64,000 nt of DNA from Narthecium ossifragum (taxonomy: Eukaryota; Streptophyta; Magnoliopsida; Dioscoreales; Nartheciaceae). Positions 32,986 through 43,790 of the stretch are shown here, in pieces. The DNA lies in contig OY986971.1 in the NCBI GenBank assembly GCA_963920575.1, positions 1,984,001-2,048,000 of the forward strand. The letters are read 5' to 3'. The position numbers were made by a program, and so were the translations under genes. The notes beneath the pieces are model-generated. The model saw only the letters and a program-made list of their open reading frames with translations. It ran no database searches and was not told where the DNA came from. Each line of letters opens with the position of its first letter. Position 1 is the first letter of the stretch.

Positions 32986-33131
32986 GCCCGTTTGGATTCG
33001 TGATAGAATAAATTTATATGCTGATAAAGTAAAAATTATGTAAGTATTAAAAATAGTCATGTAAGATTATAGATAAAGTGTTTAAATGTATAGACGGGAT
33101 TTATGCATACTTATCCTCAATCCAAACGGGC
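32986..33131. mobile_element. Short MITE, 146 bp
   Basis: Ends GCCCGTTTGGATTCG and, inverted, GCCCGTTTGGATTGAGG; TCT on both sides (32983-32985, 33132-33134). Confidence 0.8.
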
Positions 33132-33770
33132 TCTAAGTTGTAGAGAGGGGTTTGACTTTGGATCAATTGCATGTTGGTCCCTAATTTTTTTTTCTTTTAT
33201 TTAGACAATTGTCCTTCAATCTTCAGATTTACCAAAAATAATAATCATAATAAAGGTTAATTGCATGTCGGTCCCTTAAAAAATCTTCTATTTAGACAAT
33301 TGTCCCTGAATGTTCATATTTATGATAAATTTTTCTTGCTAATTTACCCATATCTTATCGCTAACATCCCCTTATTATTAGTATTTACATTTTGCTCCTT
33401 ATATTATTGCTTTTCATTGAAAACAAGACCTAGGTTAATTTTCTACCAAAAGACAATTTTTTAGAATTATCATATAAAATCTAAAGATTTAAGACATAAA
33501 TGTTTCCATTGCAATCTTGAGCCGTAATTCGGCTCAAAAGAAAATAATCGACCAATTAAAAATAAATCAAGGGTCTCTAGGTTATTGTTTCTTGAGCGAT
33601 TTAGAATAACTATAAAAACGTAAAAGAATATTTAAATGCCCATGCTGTAAATCCTACTCTCCTATTGAATCTGAATCGACCAATGCGCATGAATCGACCA
33701 ATCAAGAATACTTCGATCATTATTTCTTCCACTGGTTGAAATAAAAGGAGTAAAATAGATTTGGGGGAAA
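33132..33770. other. AT-rich intergenic sequence with a ~96-bp partial duplication
   Basis: GCATGTTGGTCCCTAATTTT with TTTAGACAATTGTCC at about 33169-33215 recurs at 33265-33305. No gene. Confidence 0.5.
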
Positions 33771-33779
33771 AAAACACTA

Positions 33780-33910
33780 ACGGTAGAGGCCTTTTTGAAA
33801 AATTTCAAAAAAACGCCAATAAAAGTGGGTGTAAAGCGCAAATACCAATAAGACAAGGGTTTTCTCATAATATAGCTGAAAAAAGGCAGTGGTATCTGCC
33901 AAAGACCCTT
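33780..33910. repeat. Copy of the ~110-bp dispersed block
   Basis: GCAAATACCAATAAGACAAG, then CATAATATAGCTG and GTATCTGCCAAA, the same order as at 2992-3120. Confidence 0.5.
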
Positions 33911-34123
33911 AAAGAAAATAAATATGCCTACCTTCTTTGTGTTTAATTATATCAAAAATTCCTTTTCATAAAGTAAATTAGCTGTAATTAAGAGTGTTGT
34001 AAGGAGTATCAAAAACCCTCTCAGTAGTCAAAACATAGTGCGGGAGGGACCCGGGCACTGAGGACCTGGAACCTAGCTATGAGGGGATGCCAAGATTACA
34101 AGAAGGTTCAGCTCAACTGCTTG

Positions 34124-36590
34124 TTCAAGATGTCACTATCGAAGAAATTGCCAAGGCGGTGAAAACGATGGGAACAGATAAGACTCCGGGACCGGATGGT
34201 ATGACAAAAGAATTTTATCAAGTATATTGGGGCGCAGAGATTGAAGCGGATTCTCCCTAAAATCGCAAGCCCGGAGCAATCGACATTTGTTGAAGATAAA
34301 AGTCTACGTGATAATGTTGCTATTGCATAGGAAATTCTCCACTCGGTGGAGTACTCTTCAAGAACGAAACCTTTTATGGCCTTGAAGCTGGACATCAAAG
34401 GGGCATATGACAGCGTCAGGTGAAATTTCATAGAAAAAATCATGGTGCTTTTGGGCTTCCCTTAGAAATGGATAAACTGGACCATGAGGCGTGTCACCAC
34501 TCCAAGGTTTGCCTTCATTATCAACGGCCAGATTAGAGGCAGAGCATTTCCCCAAAGAGGTATCCGACAAGGTGACCCCTTGTCCCCCTTTCTATTTGTA
34601 CTTGGACAGATAGCTCTCTCCTGCATCCTTAATGCGGAGAATAACGGATTGGTGGGCATCTCCTTCCCCAACAAGGCGATCAAAGTCACACATTTGTTAC
34701 ACGCTGATGACTGCCTAATAGTAACAGAGGCGTCATTATCGGAGGCTCAGAAGATGCTAAGAATCTTCGCAACACATAAAGAGTACTCAGGAATGGAGCT
34801 CAGCCCATTAAAATCGAGTGTAAAGCTGTCCAGTTCCTTGGGAGAAGACAGAAGAAGAAGGATTTGCAGGAGACTCCGGATGGTGGAAACAAGAGAACCA
34901 TGGCGCTACATGGGTGTCCCAGTCAATGGTGTGAGGCTTAGAGCCAAGGACTTTGCAGGATTAATAGAGAAAGTGGCGGCAAAGTTAACAAACTGGGAAA
35001 ATGCTCGCTTAGCATTCCCAGGGCGTATGTGTTGGTGAAGAGCGTCCTACAAGCAATTCCAGTTCATACCATGATGGCGACGGATATCTCGAAGCTCGTT
35101 TTAAGGAAGATTGAGAGGATGTGCAGAGCCTTCTTGTGGGCAGGGAAGAAGTCAGGTATCTCAATTGTAAGCTGGGAGAAGACGTGTCTAGAGAAAGAAG
35201 ACGGTGGGCTGGGACTCAGGAACCGATGGGTATGGCAAAAAGCATTGCGATGCCTGAGAGTGGAGAAAGTTCTCCCTAGAAGAATTTCCCTGTGGAAAGA
35301 GCTGGTTCAAGCCAAATATAATTGGAGAGGTGTTGTACCCCCTTCTTCCCCTAGTAAACAGTCATCACAAGCCTGGAGAGAATTGAGCAAAGTAGGGCCT
35401 CTGTTGCGAAATGATCTCAAATGGACTCCAGCCTTGAAGAGTAAGATCAACATCAGTTAGAATGGTGGATTTCATACCTCCCCTTGTGTATGAAGCTAGG
35501 GAAACTAATTACCAGGGAAGGTAGATGGAGATCACGGTAGGTGAGGAAGTCATTCCCTGAACCATTGGCCTCGGAAGTCCTTAGTATCAATGTGGATATG
35601 TCCAATGAAGGAGACAGAGTGGTGTGGACCTGTGACAGATCTGGGCAAATAAATTCCAAGTCAGCATATGAAATGCTATATAGCAGAGATAGGCGATGGG
35701 GCATTGAACAGAGTAGTAACATCCGTTGGAAAGCGGTATGGTCAGGTCTATTTGGACCTCGCATTAAATTGTTCCTGTGGAAGCTTCTACATGGGAAGAT
35801 GGCAACGTTGGAGGCTCTAGTGAGAGTGGGTGCATGTGCCGATAGTCGATGCCCGAGATGTAGAGAAGAAGCGGAGTCCCCTGACCATCTCCTATTAAAC
35901 TGTCAATTTGCAAAAGAAGTTTGGTAGAAACTCTTTCGAAGAGATCCAACTATGTTGAATACAGCAGGATGGGAAAGATGGAAGGATATGATCCAAAAAT
36001 CCAGAGGAGGTGAGTTGCTAAGGGAGAGAAAAACAAAGATAGGCTATACACTGTGGCAGATCTGGAAGTCAAGGAACAAATGGGTGTTTGATAGAGCACA
36101 AGAAAGTCCAGCTGATGTAGCAAAGTCGGTTCTTTGGCTGTCAAAGGAATGGTCCTTATCAAGAACAAAACATAGAGGTAAAGGTGGGGAGAGTAGACCG
36201 GGTTATAGATCCATTCAATGCGATGGCTTCTTCGACTCTCGGGAGAAGAGGGGAGGAATAGGAATTGCCTGCAGAGATGAAGAGGGCAGGCTTGTATGGG
36301 CTGTGGCGGAACCAGTAAAGGTGGAAGAACCATTGGAAGCAGAAATAATGGCAATTCACAGGGGATTGGAAGAGATGCACAAAGATGGAGTTAGGAAAAT
36401 GGTAATAGAATCAGACTCTAAAGACGCCATTGATATGGTTAATGGGATTATGAGATCGCCGGAGAAGTTCAGAAGCTATCTTCAAGGGATCTGTTACTTA
36501 GCAGCGCTTGTGGAGGATGTCATTTTCACCTTTGTTCCCAGGGAAGCAAACCAGGTTGCGGATAAATCGGCAAGAATGGGAAGAGACAGT
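34124..36590 (+). pseudogene. LINE reverse transcriptase and RNase H, broken
   Basis: Segments: DKTPGPDG (RT start) near 34180; KLDIKGAYD near 34385; RQGDPLSPFLF at about 34568; HADD instead of the catalytic YADD at about 34700; frameshift at about 35030; zf-RVT (FLWKLLHG, CPRCREEAESPDHLLLNC) at 35770-35910; RNase H (CDGFF, EAEIMAI, ESDSKD, ANQVADKSA) at 36215-36580. In-frame stops lie near 34330, 34425 and 34463, and a deletion removes part of the fingers. Non-functional. Confidence 0.85.
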
Positions 36591-36609
36591 CCAGTCTCTT
36601 TATGGTGGT

Positions 36610-37286
36610 CTAGGAGGCTCCTTCCAACATCCGATCGATCCGGCTTTTGGCTTTTGGCTTGTTTCTCAAACACCCGATCGATTCTTCTCTATAGATGGAT
36701 CAATCAGAGTCTGCATGATCGATCCAACATGCCATGACGGATCGATCCGTCTTGGCATTTTTTCCCAGACAGAGGATGGTGTTTTGGAGGAAGCACCTAG
36801 CGATCGATCCAAGGATCGCTCATACTTGGTTCCGATCGATCCGTCTCTATTGTAGGATCGATCGGACTCGAGAATTCTGGAATTCGTCTACACTCAAGCA
36901 AACGGATCGATCCTTCCTCTTTAATGGGATCGATCCTTCCTTGTTTGATGGCAAATCCGATGGCTCAGATTTAATCCGGGTTTGGGTTATTTGGAAGGAT
37001 ATAAATAGAGTGTTTGTAACCCTAATATCTAAGGGAGAAAAATAGGGTTTTCGAGAGAGCTTGAGAGCCTTTTGAAGAGAGGTTTTTTGCCCTACTTTGT
37101 ACTCCTTCATCTTGATTAGTGGATTGATCTCGCCGTGCCGCCCGTGGATGTAGGCTATTGCCGAACCACGTAAATCCCTGTGTTTTTGGAGTGTTTTTAA
37201 TTTTCTCTCCCTCTATTCTTGGTGTGTTTTGTTTCCTTCTCGATTGGTGGTGGATTTTAACATTGGGGGTGCTTTCCGGCACAACA
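36610..37286 (+). mobile_element. SIRE/Copia-like LTR inserted in the LINE 3' region
   Basis: TATAAATAGAGTGTTTGTAACCC at about 37002 (promoter), CGAACCACGTAAATCC at 37163 and the end CCGGCACAACA at 37286 match Copia LTR landmarks. Clusters of CGATCGATCC palindromes lie at 36635-36945. The start and target duplication could not be fixed, so it may be truncated. Confidence 0.55.
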
Positions 37287-37379
37287 GGGGCCCCCACCCG
37301 CACCTATTAGTTTTGACTTGTAAGGGGTTTTTGTTGTATTCTCCCAGCCTGTTTGGCTTAACTGATAAAAAAAGGGAGA

Positions 37380-38160
37380 ATGGTCAGTAGGGCTAAAAAA
37401 AAAAATGATGGGGCAATAGATCGGATCCCCATATCATTACGAGACCAAAATACCCAACCCCCCCCGCACCACCCACGGCCCTGCGGGCCCGATCTCGCTG
37501 TCGGACGCCAATCCCGAGCTCACCATCTGACGCCAATCGCCATCTCGCCGTCATCGTCCCCGTCGATCCAGCTCGTCACCGATGCCGATCTCGCCGCTGC
37601 CGTCCGTCGTCGATCCCCATTGCCCTCCTTCCCTGGCTCCCCGTTGCCGATCCAGACGGATCCCATCGCCGTCCGTCGCCCCGTCATCTTCCCAAGATCG
37701 CGTCCAATCATCTCCTTGAGCTCGCCGCCGTCCGATCCATCACGTCCGATCATCTCCCCGACCCATCCCGCATGTCGAGAAGCTTCGCCGCCGTCCGATC
37801 GTGATCCGAGCTCGCCGTCCGATCCCCCGAAGATCCCAATCCCAAGTTCACCGTCCTGATCCCAAACTCGCCGTCCCTATCCCGAGCTCGCCGATCCAGA
37901 GATTGCCGTCTGTTGCCGGTCCTCGCGATGCCGTCGTGACGTCCTTCGGGGATGACGACCCAGCAAAGGAGTGAGAGGACAGAGAAAAGGCCAGCGAAAG
38001 CATGAAAATGCATAGTAAATCATAAAAATAAAATAAAAAAAATAGACAAAAAAATGCTTGAATATAGAAAAATGTCGATTTTTCCAATATTTGTAATTCA
38101 TTTTCAATTTTTTTCAATTTGTGCGGGGAAAAACACTTCCCAATATTTGTAGTTATTTTC
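37380..38160. other. GC-rich degenerate repeat region
   Basis: 37490-37920 is made of irregular CTCGCCGTCCGATCCC-type units. Frames of 77-159 residues run on both strands simultaneously, so I do not call a gene. 38080-38160 holds two copies of CCAATATTTGTARTTNATTTTCAATTT. Confidence 0.45.
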
Positions 38161-38199
38161 AATTTAATGGAAAGTAACCAGTAAATTGAGGAAATAAGG

Positions 38200-38690
38200 G
38201 GAAAAAATAGGAATTGGAAAGTAAAGAGTTACTTTCCACGATTTCATCATCGAGAACTCAAGTTACTTTCCATTTGCTTTATGAAAAGTAACTAGTAAAA
38301 AATCGGAAAGTAACTAGTAAAATTGAGGAAATAAATGTAAAAAATAGGAAAATAATTTGGAAAGTAAACTTGAGTTACTTTCCACGATTTCATCATCGAG
38401 AACGCAAGTTACTTTCCATCTGTTTTATGAAAAGTAACTAGTAAAAAATCAGAAAATAACCAGTAAAATTTAGAAAATAAAGGGAAAAAATAGGAATATA
38501 ATTTGCAAAGTAACTTGAGTTACTTTCTACGATTTCATCATCGAGAACTCAAGTTACTTTCCATCTGCTTTATGAAAAGTAACTTGTAATAATTGTGGAT
38601 AATAATGTAATAATTACAGTTACTTTTCATTGGTTTAATATGAAAAGTAACTCAAATTACTTAAGAAAAAGATATCCGATATTTTGGGTA
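38200..38690. repeat. Tandem array, three copies of ~145 bp, with internal hairpins
   Basis: AGTTACTTTCCACGATTTCA starts copies at 38227, 38373 and 38518. Each unit contains AAGTAACT and AGTTACTT in inverted orientation, so every copy can fold. Confidence 0.85.
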
Positions 38691-39200
38691 AATATTTCCT
38701 TCTCAAAGACCTAAACGCCAATTAACTGTAAAAAAAAAGTCAAAACATAGCGCCCTTTATATCCACTTATAGCCGCTATCTTTCGACTTTGTTTCCCTTT
38801 TCTTATCAGTTTGCTTGGCTTTATTCTGTTCTCACTATATTTGATGTTTACTGTCAAATGACAAAGCCAGAGAATAGCTAGCTGTGAGGCTTGGCTTAAG
38901 GGCGAAGCAATGAATTGCATCTATATTGATCTATACAAGGCTCCAAGGTAGTTTAGGCCCTTCAGCACTCTCTGAATTAAAGTAGCCTTACAAGTCAGAG
39001 AATATTCTTCTTATATCAAACTTAGATGCCAAATTATAGTTCATTTAATCTACATGAAAAGAATCTTCTTCTTTTTTTTTTGAAAGATAAGCCTGACGGG
39101 TAAGGATCCCATTATTGATGTGCTACTTAATAGCCACATAAGTTAGTTTTTTATGCTATAATCATACAGGAATGATCCGATGCCGACGCCACTTATTCGG

Positions 39201-39235
39201 TGACGTCACCTGGATATGATGTCACTTCAAACGTC
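39201..39235 (+). promoter_or_regulatory. bZIP (TGACG/ACGT) site cluster before peptide genes D and E
   Basis: Perfect palindrome TGACGTCA at 39201-39208, followed by ATGTCAC and ACGTCAC within 30 bp, about 120-150 bp before the ATG at 39351. TGACG pairs are as-1-type elements bound by TGA bZIP factors in salicylate and stress responses (established knowledge). The homologous flank of gene F (41463-41500) keeps AACGTCAC but not the perfect palindrome. Confidence 0.5.
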
Positions 39236-39350
39236 ACATAAAAATACTACATATGGAAACTTGATGGCTAAGAAAGTTTACCCTTCATGGAATTCAACAC
39301 TCTCTGAAGGAGCTGGAGTTCAAAGCAGCTGCTTGCAATAGGAATATAGG

Positions 39351-39518
39351 ATGGCCGGAGACCAGAGACCGACCACCGCACACCGCCATCGTCCGCACCC
39401 GACACGCCCCAGCTACGTGCCTAGGCGTGGCCGGATCCTCTGGCGTGTTCTGCATGCTGTCCTGACTGCTTCCCTCGGCCTTCGCCGGAAGAAAAGGGTC
39501 CACCCTGCTGCAAGGTAG
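39351..39518 (+). CDS. Small basic protein D of the YVPxRG family, 55 residues
   Basis: Starts MAGDQRPTT; core RPSYVPRRGRILWRVLHAVL then SLGLRRKKR. Very basic (His and Arg N-terminus, RRKKR near the C-terminus, which could act as a nuclear signal). It differs from A-C by having Trp in the helix and Arg before Pro in the core. Upstream sequence is shared with gene F. Function unknown. Confidence 0.6.
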   Translation: MAGDQRPTTAHRHRPHPTRPSYVPRRGRILWRVLHAVLTASLGLRRKKRVHPAAR

Positions 39519-39634
39519 AAGAATTCCATAGTAGTATTGTTTCAGCATTTAAATCCTTGTTGTTTGCTGCCAAATGTTTCTTAATTCTTATGATGAATGT
39601 ATGATGAGTGTGTTGTTTTTTAGTCGAATCGGCG

Positions 39635-39802
39635 ATGGCCGGAGACCGGAGACCGACCACCGCACACCGCCATCGTCCGCACCCGACACGCCCCAGCTAC
39701 GTGCCTAGGCGTGGCCGGATCCTCTGGCGTGTTCTCCATGCTGTCCTGACTGCTTCCCTCGGCCTTCGCCGGAAGAAAAGGGTCCACCCTGCTGCAAGAT
39801 AG
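39635..39802 (+). CDS. Small basic protein E, near-identical tandem duplicate of D
   Basis: Same 55-codon frame as D, 284 bp further on. Three substitutions in the coding part; only one changes a residue (Gln5 to Arg). The duplication covers coding region plus 3' UTR but not the promoter, so E sits 116 bp behind D's stop with D's 3' UTR as its leader. It may be read from a dicistronic D-E transcript, may use an in-frame ATG at 39608, or may be silent. Confidence 0.5.
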   Translation: MAGDRRPTTAHRHRPHPTRPSYVPRRGRILWRVLHAVLTASLGLRRKKRVHPAAR

Positions 39803-40081
39803 AAGAATTCCATAGTAGTATTGTTTCAGCATTTAAATCCTTGTTGTTTGCTGCCAAATGTTTCTTAATTCTTATGATGAATGTATGATGAGTGTGTTGT
39901 TTTTTAGTCGAATCAGTGATGCCAATTAGCAAAAAACAATGTGTGTAACAATCATCTTTAAATCACAGATTCCATATTAATTATCTCTGTCACCTCGATT
40001 TTAACTAAGTAGTAATAGAAATCTAGCTAGTTGTATGAATATTTAGATTTCCAATTATGCACAATTAATCTTAATATTTCA

Positions 40082-41170
40082 GATCATACAATGAGGACTG
40101 TGCAAACAAGACACATCTCAACCTGTACAGAGGTTTCATGAAATTTGTCTATCCAAGATGCCCATCAGCTGCCATCCTGATTTTAATTGATTTTATTTGT
40201 CTAGGCTAATACCAAAAGGTTGTAGATCAATGCAAGCCGTAATTTTTACTGCAGTACTTATCGATCGGAAAATAATCTATCTTTTGTCAGCTCTCATTTG
40301 AAGAAATAAAAGAATTCAGAAAAAAAAAATTGTGACTCCAATATTAGCAAAACAAAATGTATACCAATCATCCTTAAATCATAATTTTCAGATCATTCAA
40401 TGAGGACTGAGCAAACATGGCATCTCAACCTGTACAGAGGTTTCATTAAATTAGTCTATCCAAGATGCCCATCAGCTGCCATCCTGATTCTAATTAATTG
40501 AGAATACCAAAAGAATTCAGCTGCTATCTTTTGTCAGCTCTCATTTGCAGAAATGAAAGAATTCAGAAAAAAAAATTGTGACTCCAATATTAGCAAAACA
40601 AAATGTATACCAATCATCCTTAAATCATAATTTTCAGATCATTCAATGAGGACTGAGCAAACATGGCATCTCAACCTGTACAGAGGTTTCATTAAATTAG
40701 TCTATCCAAGATGCCCATCAGCTGCCATCCTGATTCTAATTAATTGAGAATACCAAAAGAATTCAGCTGCTATCTTTTGTCAGCTCTCATTTGCAGAAAT
40801 GAAAGAATTCAGAAAAAAAAATTGTGACTCCAATATTAGCAAAACAAAATGTATACCAATCATCCTTAAATCATAATTTTCAGATCATTCAATGAGGACT
40901 GAGCAAACATGGCATCTCAACCTGTACAGAGGTTTCATTAAATTAGTCTATCCAAGATGCCCATCAGCTGCCATCCTGATTCTAATTAATTGAGAATACC
41001 AAAAGATCGTAGATCAATGCATGTCGATAATTTTTGCTGCAGTAGTCATCGATCAAAAAATAATCTATCTTTTATCAGCTCTCATTTGCAGAGATGAAAG
41101 ACTTCAGAATAAATTTGTGAGGTCAATTATCAAAACAAAATGTATACCAATCATCCTTAAATCCTAATTG
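40082..41170. repeat. Tandem array, four copies, 246-bp period
   Basis: GATCATTCAATGAGGACTG starts copies at 40391, 40637 and 40883; an older copy (GATCATACAATGAGGACTG) lies at 40082, 309 bp earlier. The three 246-bp copies look almost identical. No coding potential. It lies between peptide genes E and F. Confidence 0.9.
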
Positions 41171-41614
41171 CTACTTTCTTCAATCCCTTCCATCTTAATC
41201 ATTGATGCTAATTTCTCCATTGGAGCTCCCATTTTGTTCCTATCTTGCTCAGAATTGTGTCATTGGTATTAACTCGAGCTTCTCATTTCAAATTTAGATG
41301 CCAAATTATTGTTCTTTAATCTATATGTAAAGAAGATTCAAACCATAAATAATGTGCTACTTAATAGTCACATCACATAAGTCACCATCTACAGTTGATT
41401 TCCCTTTTCTTCTCAGTTTTCTTGGCTTTAATTTGCATGCTATGTGTCATAAAGGATATGAGATGTCACCAGCATATGATGTCACTTTCTAACGTCACAA
41501 AAAAGAAGGAATTCAACACTATCTTTATGAAACTTGATGATTAAGAAAGTTCCCCTTTATAGAATTCAACACTCCCAGCAGTGGCGTGAGTTCAAAGCAG
41601 CTGCTGGGAATAGG

Positions 41615-41782
41615 ATGGCCGGAGACCGGAGACCCACCACCGAGCGCCGCCTTCGTCCGCCCCCGGCTCGCCCCAGGTACGTGCCTACGCGTGGCCGGGT
41701 CCTCTGGCGTGTTTTGCATGCTGTCCTGACTGCATCCCTCGGCTTTCGCCGGAAGAAAAGGGTCATCCCTGCTGCAAGCTAG
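41615..41782 (+). CDS. Small basic protein F of the YVPxRG family, 55 residues
   Basis: Starts MAGDRRPTT; core RPRYVPTRGRVLWRVLHAVL, then SLGFRRKKR. Clearly a duplicate of D/E with diverged N-terminus (ERRLRPPPA). Flanks on both sides also match D: upstream GAATTCAACACT and GAGTTCAAAGCAGCTGC, downstream GTCGAATCAGTGATGCCAA. An in-frame ATG 81 bp earlier exists, but homology to D starts at MAGD. Coding changes between D and F mostly keep the core. Confidence 0.6.
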   Translation: MAGDRRPTTERRLRPPPARPRYVPTRGRVLWRVLHAVLTASLGFRRKKRVIPAAS

Positions 41783-42176
41783 AAGAATATGTACCAGAAG
41801 ATTGTTTCAGCATCTCAATTCTTCTTGTTTGCTGCGAAATGTTTCTTATGATGAAAGTATGAGAGTATGCTGTGCTTTTTTTGGTCGAATCAGTGATGCC
41901 AATTAGCATAAACAATGTGTACAGCAATCATCTTCTTTTGTCGAATCAGTGATCGATGCCAACTAGTTGTCGAAGTCTGATTTTCCAAACCAATCTCGAC
42001 AATAAGCCCCCCTAAATCATAATGTTCCTGGTAAAGGTTTCAACTTTTGCTAATTCTTGTGTTGTTCGCAAAAGCATTAAAAGTAAGTTTTGTCACAAAA
42101 AAATCAAAGAACTAAGGCAGTTTGCAAGATATGTTTAGTTATCATAACATATGTTAGACAATAAATCAACACTATA
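41783..42176. other. 3' flank of peptide gene F
   Basis: Repeats GTCGAATCAGTGAT twice (about 41884, 41940). Nothing else recognised. Confidence 0.4.
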
Positions 42177-42429
42177 AATCTATTAGGCCAAAATACATTT
42201 TAATATTCTATAGTTTTAAATATTATCATTCTATTATTCTTATTTTTAAAAATTACATAAAAATACCTTATAGTTTTAAAACCTGATAATTTAGTCCATT
42301 AGGCTGAGTCACGGTGAACCGGTCACCGTTCTGTTCTCAATTTTGACTTGTTTCGTCTGACTAGTTTCGCTGACGTGGGAGAGAGATACACGAGGGAGAG
42401 AGAGCGCCCGCCGGACGCGAGGCCGGACG

Positions 42430-42960
42430 TCGCCCCTTGTCACCGGCTTCCTCGTCAGGTTCGTTGGACGGCGAGGGGAGCCGAAGGCATTGAAGAGGGT
42501 GACCATGGCACTAGGCCGGGTGGTGAGGAAGAGGGTGGCGAACTGGCTGACGGTGACGAGCGACAGGACGGAGATGATGAAAGCCCGGTACCGGTGGCTG
42601 ATGACCCGGAGCTGGCGGCGGATCCGGAGATGCTCCCGCAGCACGGTGGTCACGTCGGACTCCTCCTCGAAGACGGCCGCAAAGTCTTGCAGCCTCAGGA
42701 TCTGCAGGTGGCAGCTCAGCCGGAACAGTACGCACACCAGCAAGAATATGGCCATCCTGTACAGCCACGACGCCAGCTCCAGCGCGCACGCCACCGCGTC
42801 GCCCACCACGGGGTTGAGCTGAAGCAGGGCATGACGAACATGGAGAGGAGGGTGAAGGAGCGGTTGAGCTGGGAAGTGTATCCCTGACGAACGCGGTCGC
42901 TCTCGCTGACGAGCCTGTCGAGGAAGAGGAAGTGTATCACAAAGACATCAAGACGACCTC
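42430..42960 (-). pseudogene. Captured DUF3537 (plant gustatory-receptor-like) fragment
   Basis: On the minus strand: FLFLDRLVSESDRVRQGYTS, then SWLYRMAIFLLVCVLFRL, LQILRLQDFAAVFEEESDV and LREHLRIRRQLRVISHRYR. These match the conserved middle of the multi-spanning DUF3537 membrane proteins. A frame change separates the two parts at about 42810-42830, and the 5' and 3' parts of the gene are missing. Confidence 0.7.
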
Positions 42961-43129
42961 GCCAACCACACCTACGATGCCTTTGTGCCCATCCGCTTCG
43001 CGCCGCTCCCCGTCGGCCGCTCCGACCAACTCGCCCTCCATCTTCTCTTCTCGTCCCCCGGCCTCCTCTACCACCACACATAGGAGCGGACGCCGGCCAT
43101 GTGATGGATAAAGCAGAGCATCTCTGTTC

Positions 43130-43440
43130 TATAAAACAGAGCTCCCCATCGACTGCTTCGACCAGCCTGCCGACGCTCCCTTCTTGATGGAGATAAGCTC
43201 TGTTTCCACCGCCGTAATCGCGGGCGAGGCAGGAGGTAGAGAAGGTGTTGCCTTCGAAATCATGGTGGCCATCTCCATGGATTTTAGCTCGCGGAGACGG
43301 ACGTCAGCGAGAAAGTGGGCCATCGGGACACCGCCGGAGGCCCCGGTTCCGTCATGGAGCTTCTCATGGCCGCCTCCCCCTACGATGCCGGTCTCGGCCG
43401 CACGCGTCGCCGTTGCGAAAGACCTCGCATGACCTCGCAA
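43130..43440. pseudogene. Unidentified captured GC-rich fragment
   Basis: Both strands are open. The minus frame (AHFLADVRLRELKSMEMATM) and the plus frame (PIDCFDQPADAPFLMEI) each look protein-like, so orientation is undecided. Probably one or two further captured pieces. Confidence 0.35.
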
Positions 43441-43463
43441 CGACGCACACCATCGGGACGCCA

Positions 43464-43790
43464 CCGGATCGGCGTCCAGAAGGGACACATCATCATGCTC
43501 CTCCTACCCAACTCCATTGAGTTCGTCTTCGCCTTCCTCGATGCGTCCTACCTCGGCGCCGTCTCCACCACCGCCAACCCCTTCTACACCGCAGCCGAGG
43601 TCCACAAGCAAGCCGCCGTGTCCCCGACGGGTGCCTGCATTTCTCCGAGCTGGCGTCAGTGGACGAGGCCGAGCTGTCGGAGCTCAACATCAATCCGGAC
43701 GAGGAGGTCCCCCCTCCGCCGGGGCTCGCCTCTGGCGACGACGACGGTGTCGGCCTCGGGAAGAACGGCTCACCGGCGGGTGCTCTCTCT
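43464..43790 (+). pseudogene. Captured 4-coumarate:CoA ligase (4CL) fragment
   Basis: Reads GVQKGHIIMLLLPNSIEFVF, then AFLDASYLGAVSTTANPFYT and AAEVHKQA, the N-terminal ANL-enzyme region of plant 4CL. After a frame change and an apparent internal deletion of about 50 codons it continues CLHFSELASVDEAELSELNI. The AMP-binding box is not included. Not functional as an enzyme of phenylpropanoid metabolism. Confidence 0.75.

Larger units (their letters stand above)
34090..37370 (+). mobile_element. Decayed L1-type LINE, 5' truncated
   Basis: Reverse transcriptase, zf-RVT and RNase H segments in order, ending with TTGTTGTATTCTCCCAGCCT, GGCTTAACTGATAAAAAAA at about 37335-37370, the LINE 3' tail. 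An LTR is inserted in its 3' part (about 36610-37286). ORF1 and the endonuclease are missing. Confidence 0.8.

Noticed and set aside
37380..37859. 159-residue Pro/Ser-rich frame
   Set aside because: Built from degenerate GATCTCGCCGTCC repeats, with equally long frames on the other strand.
38200..41170. Possible CRISPR array because of evenly spaced repeats
   Set aside because: Plant nuclear DNA; the repeats are contiguous tandem units of 145 and 246 bp without unique spacers.
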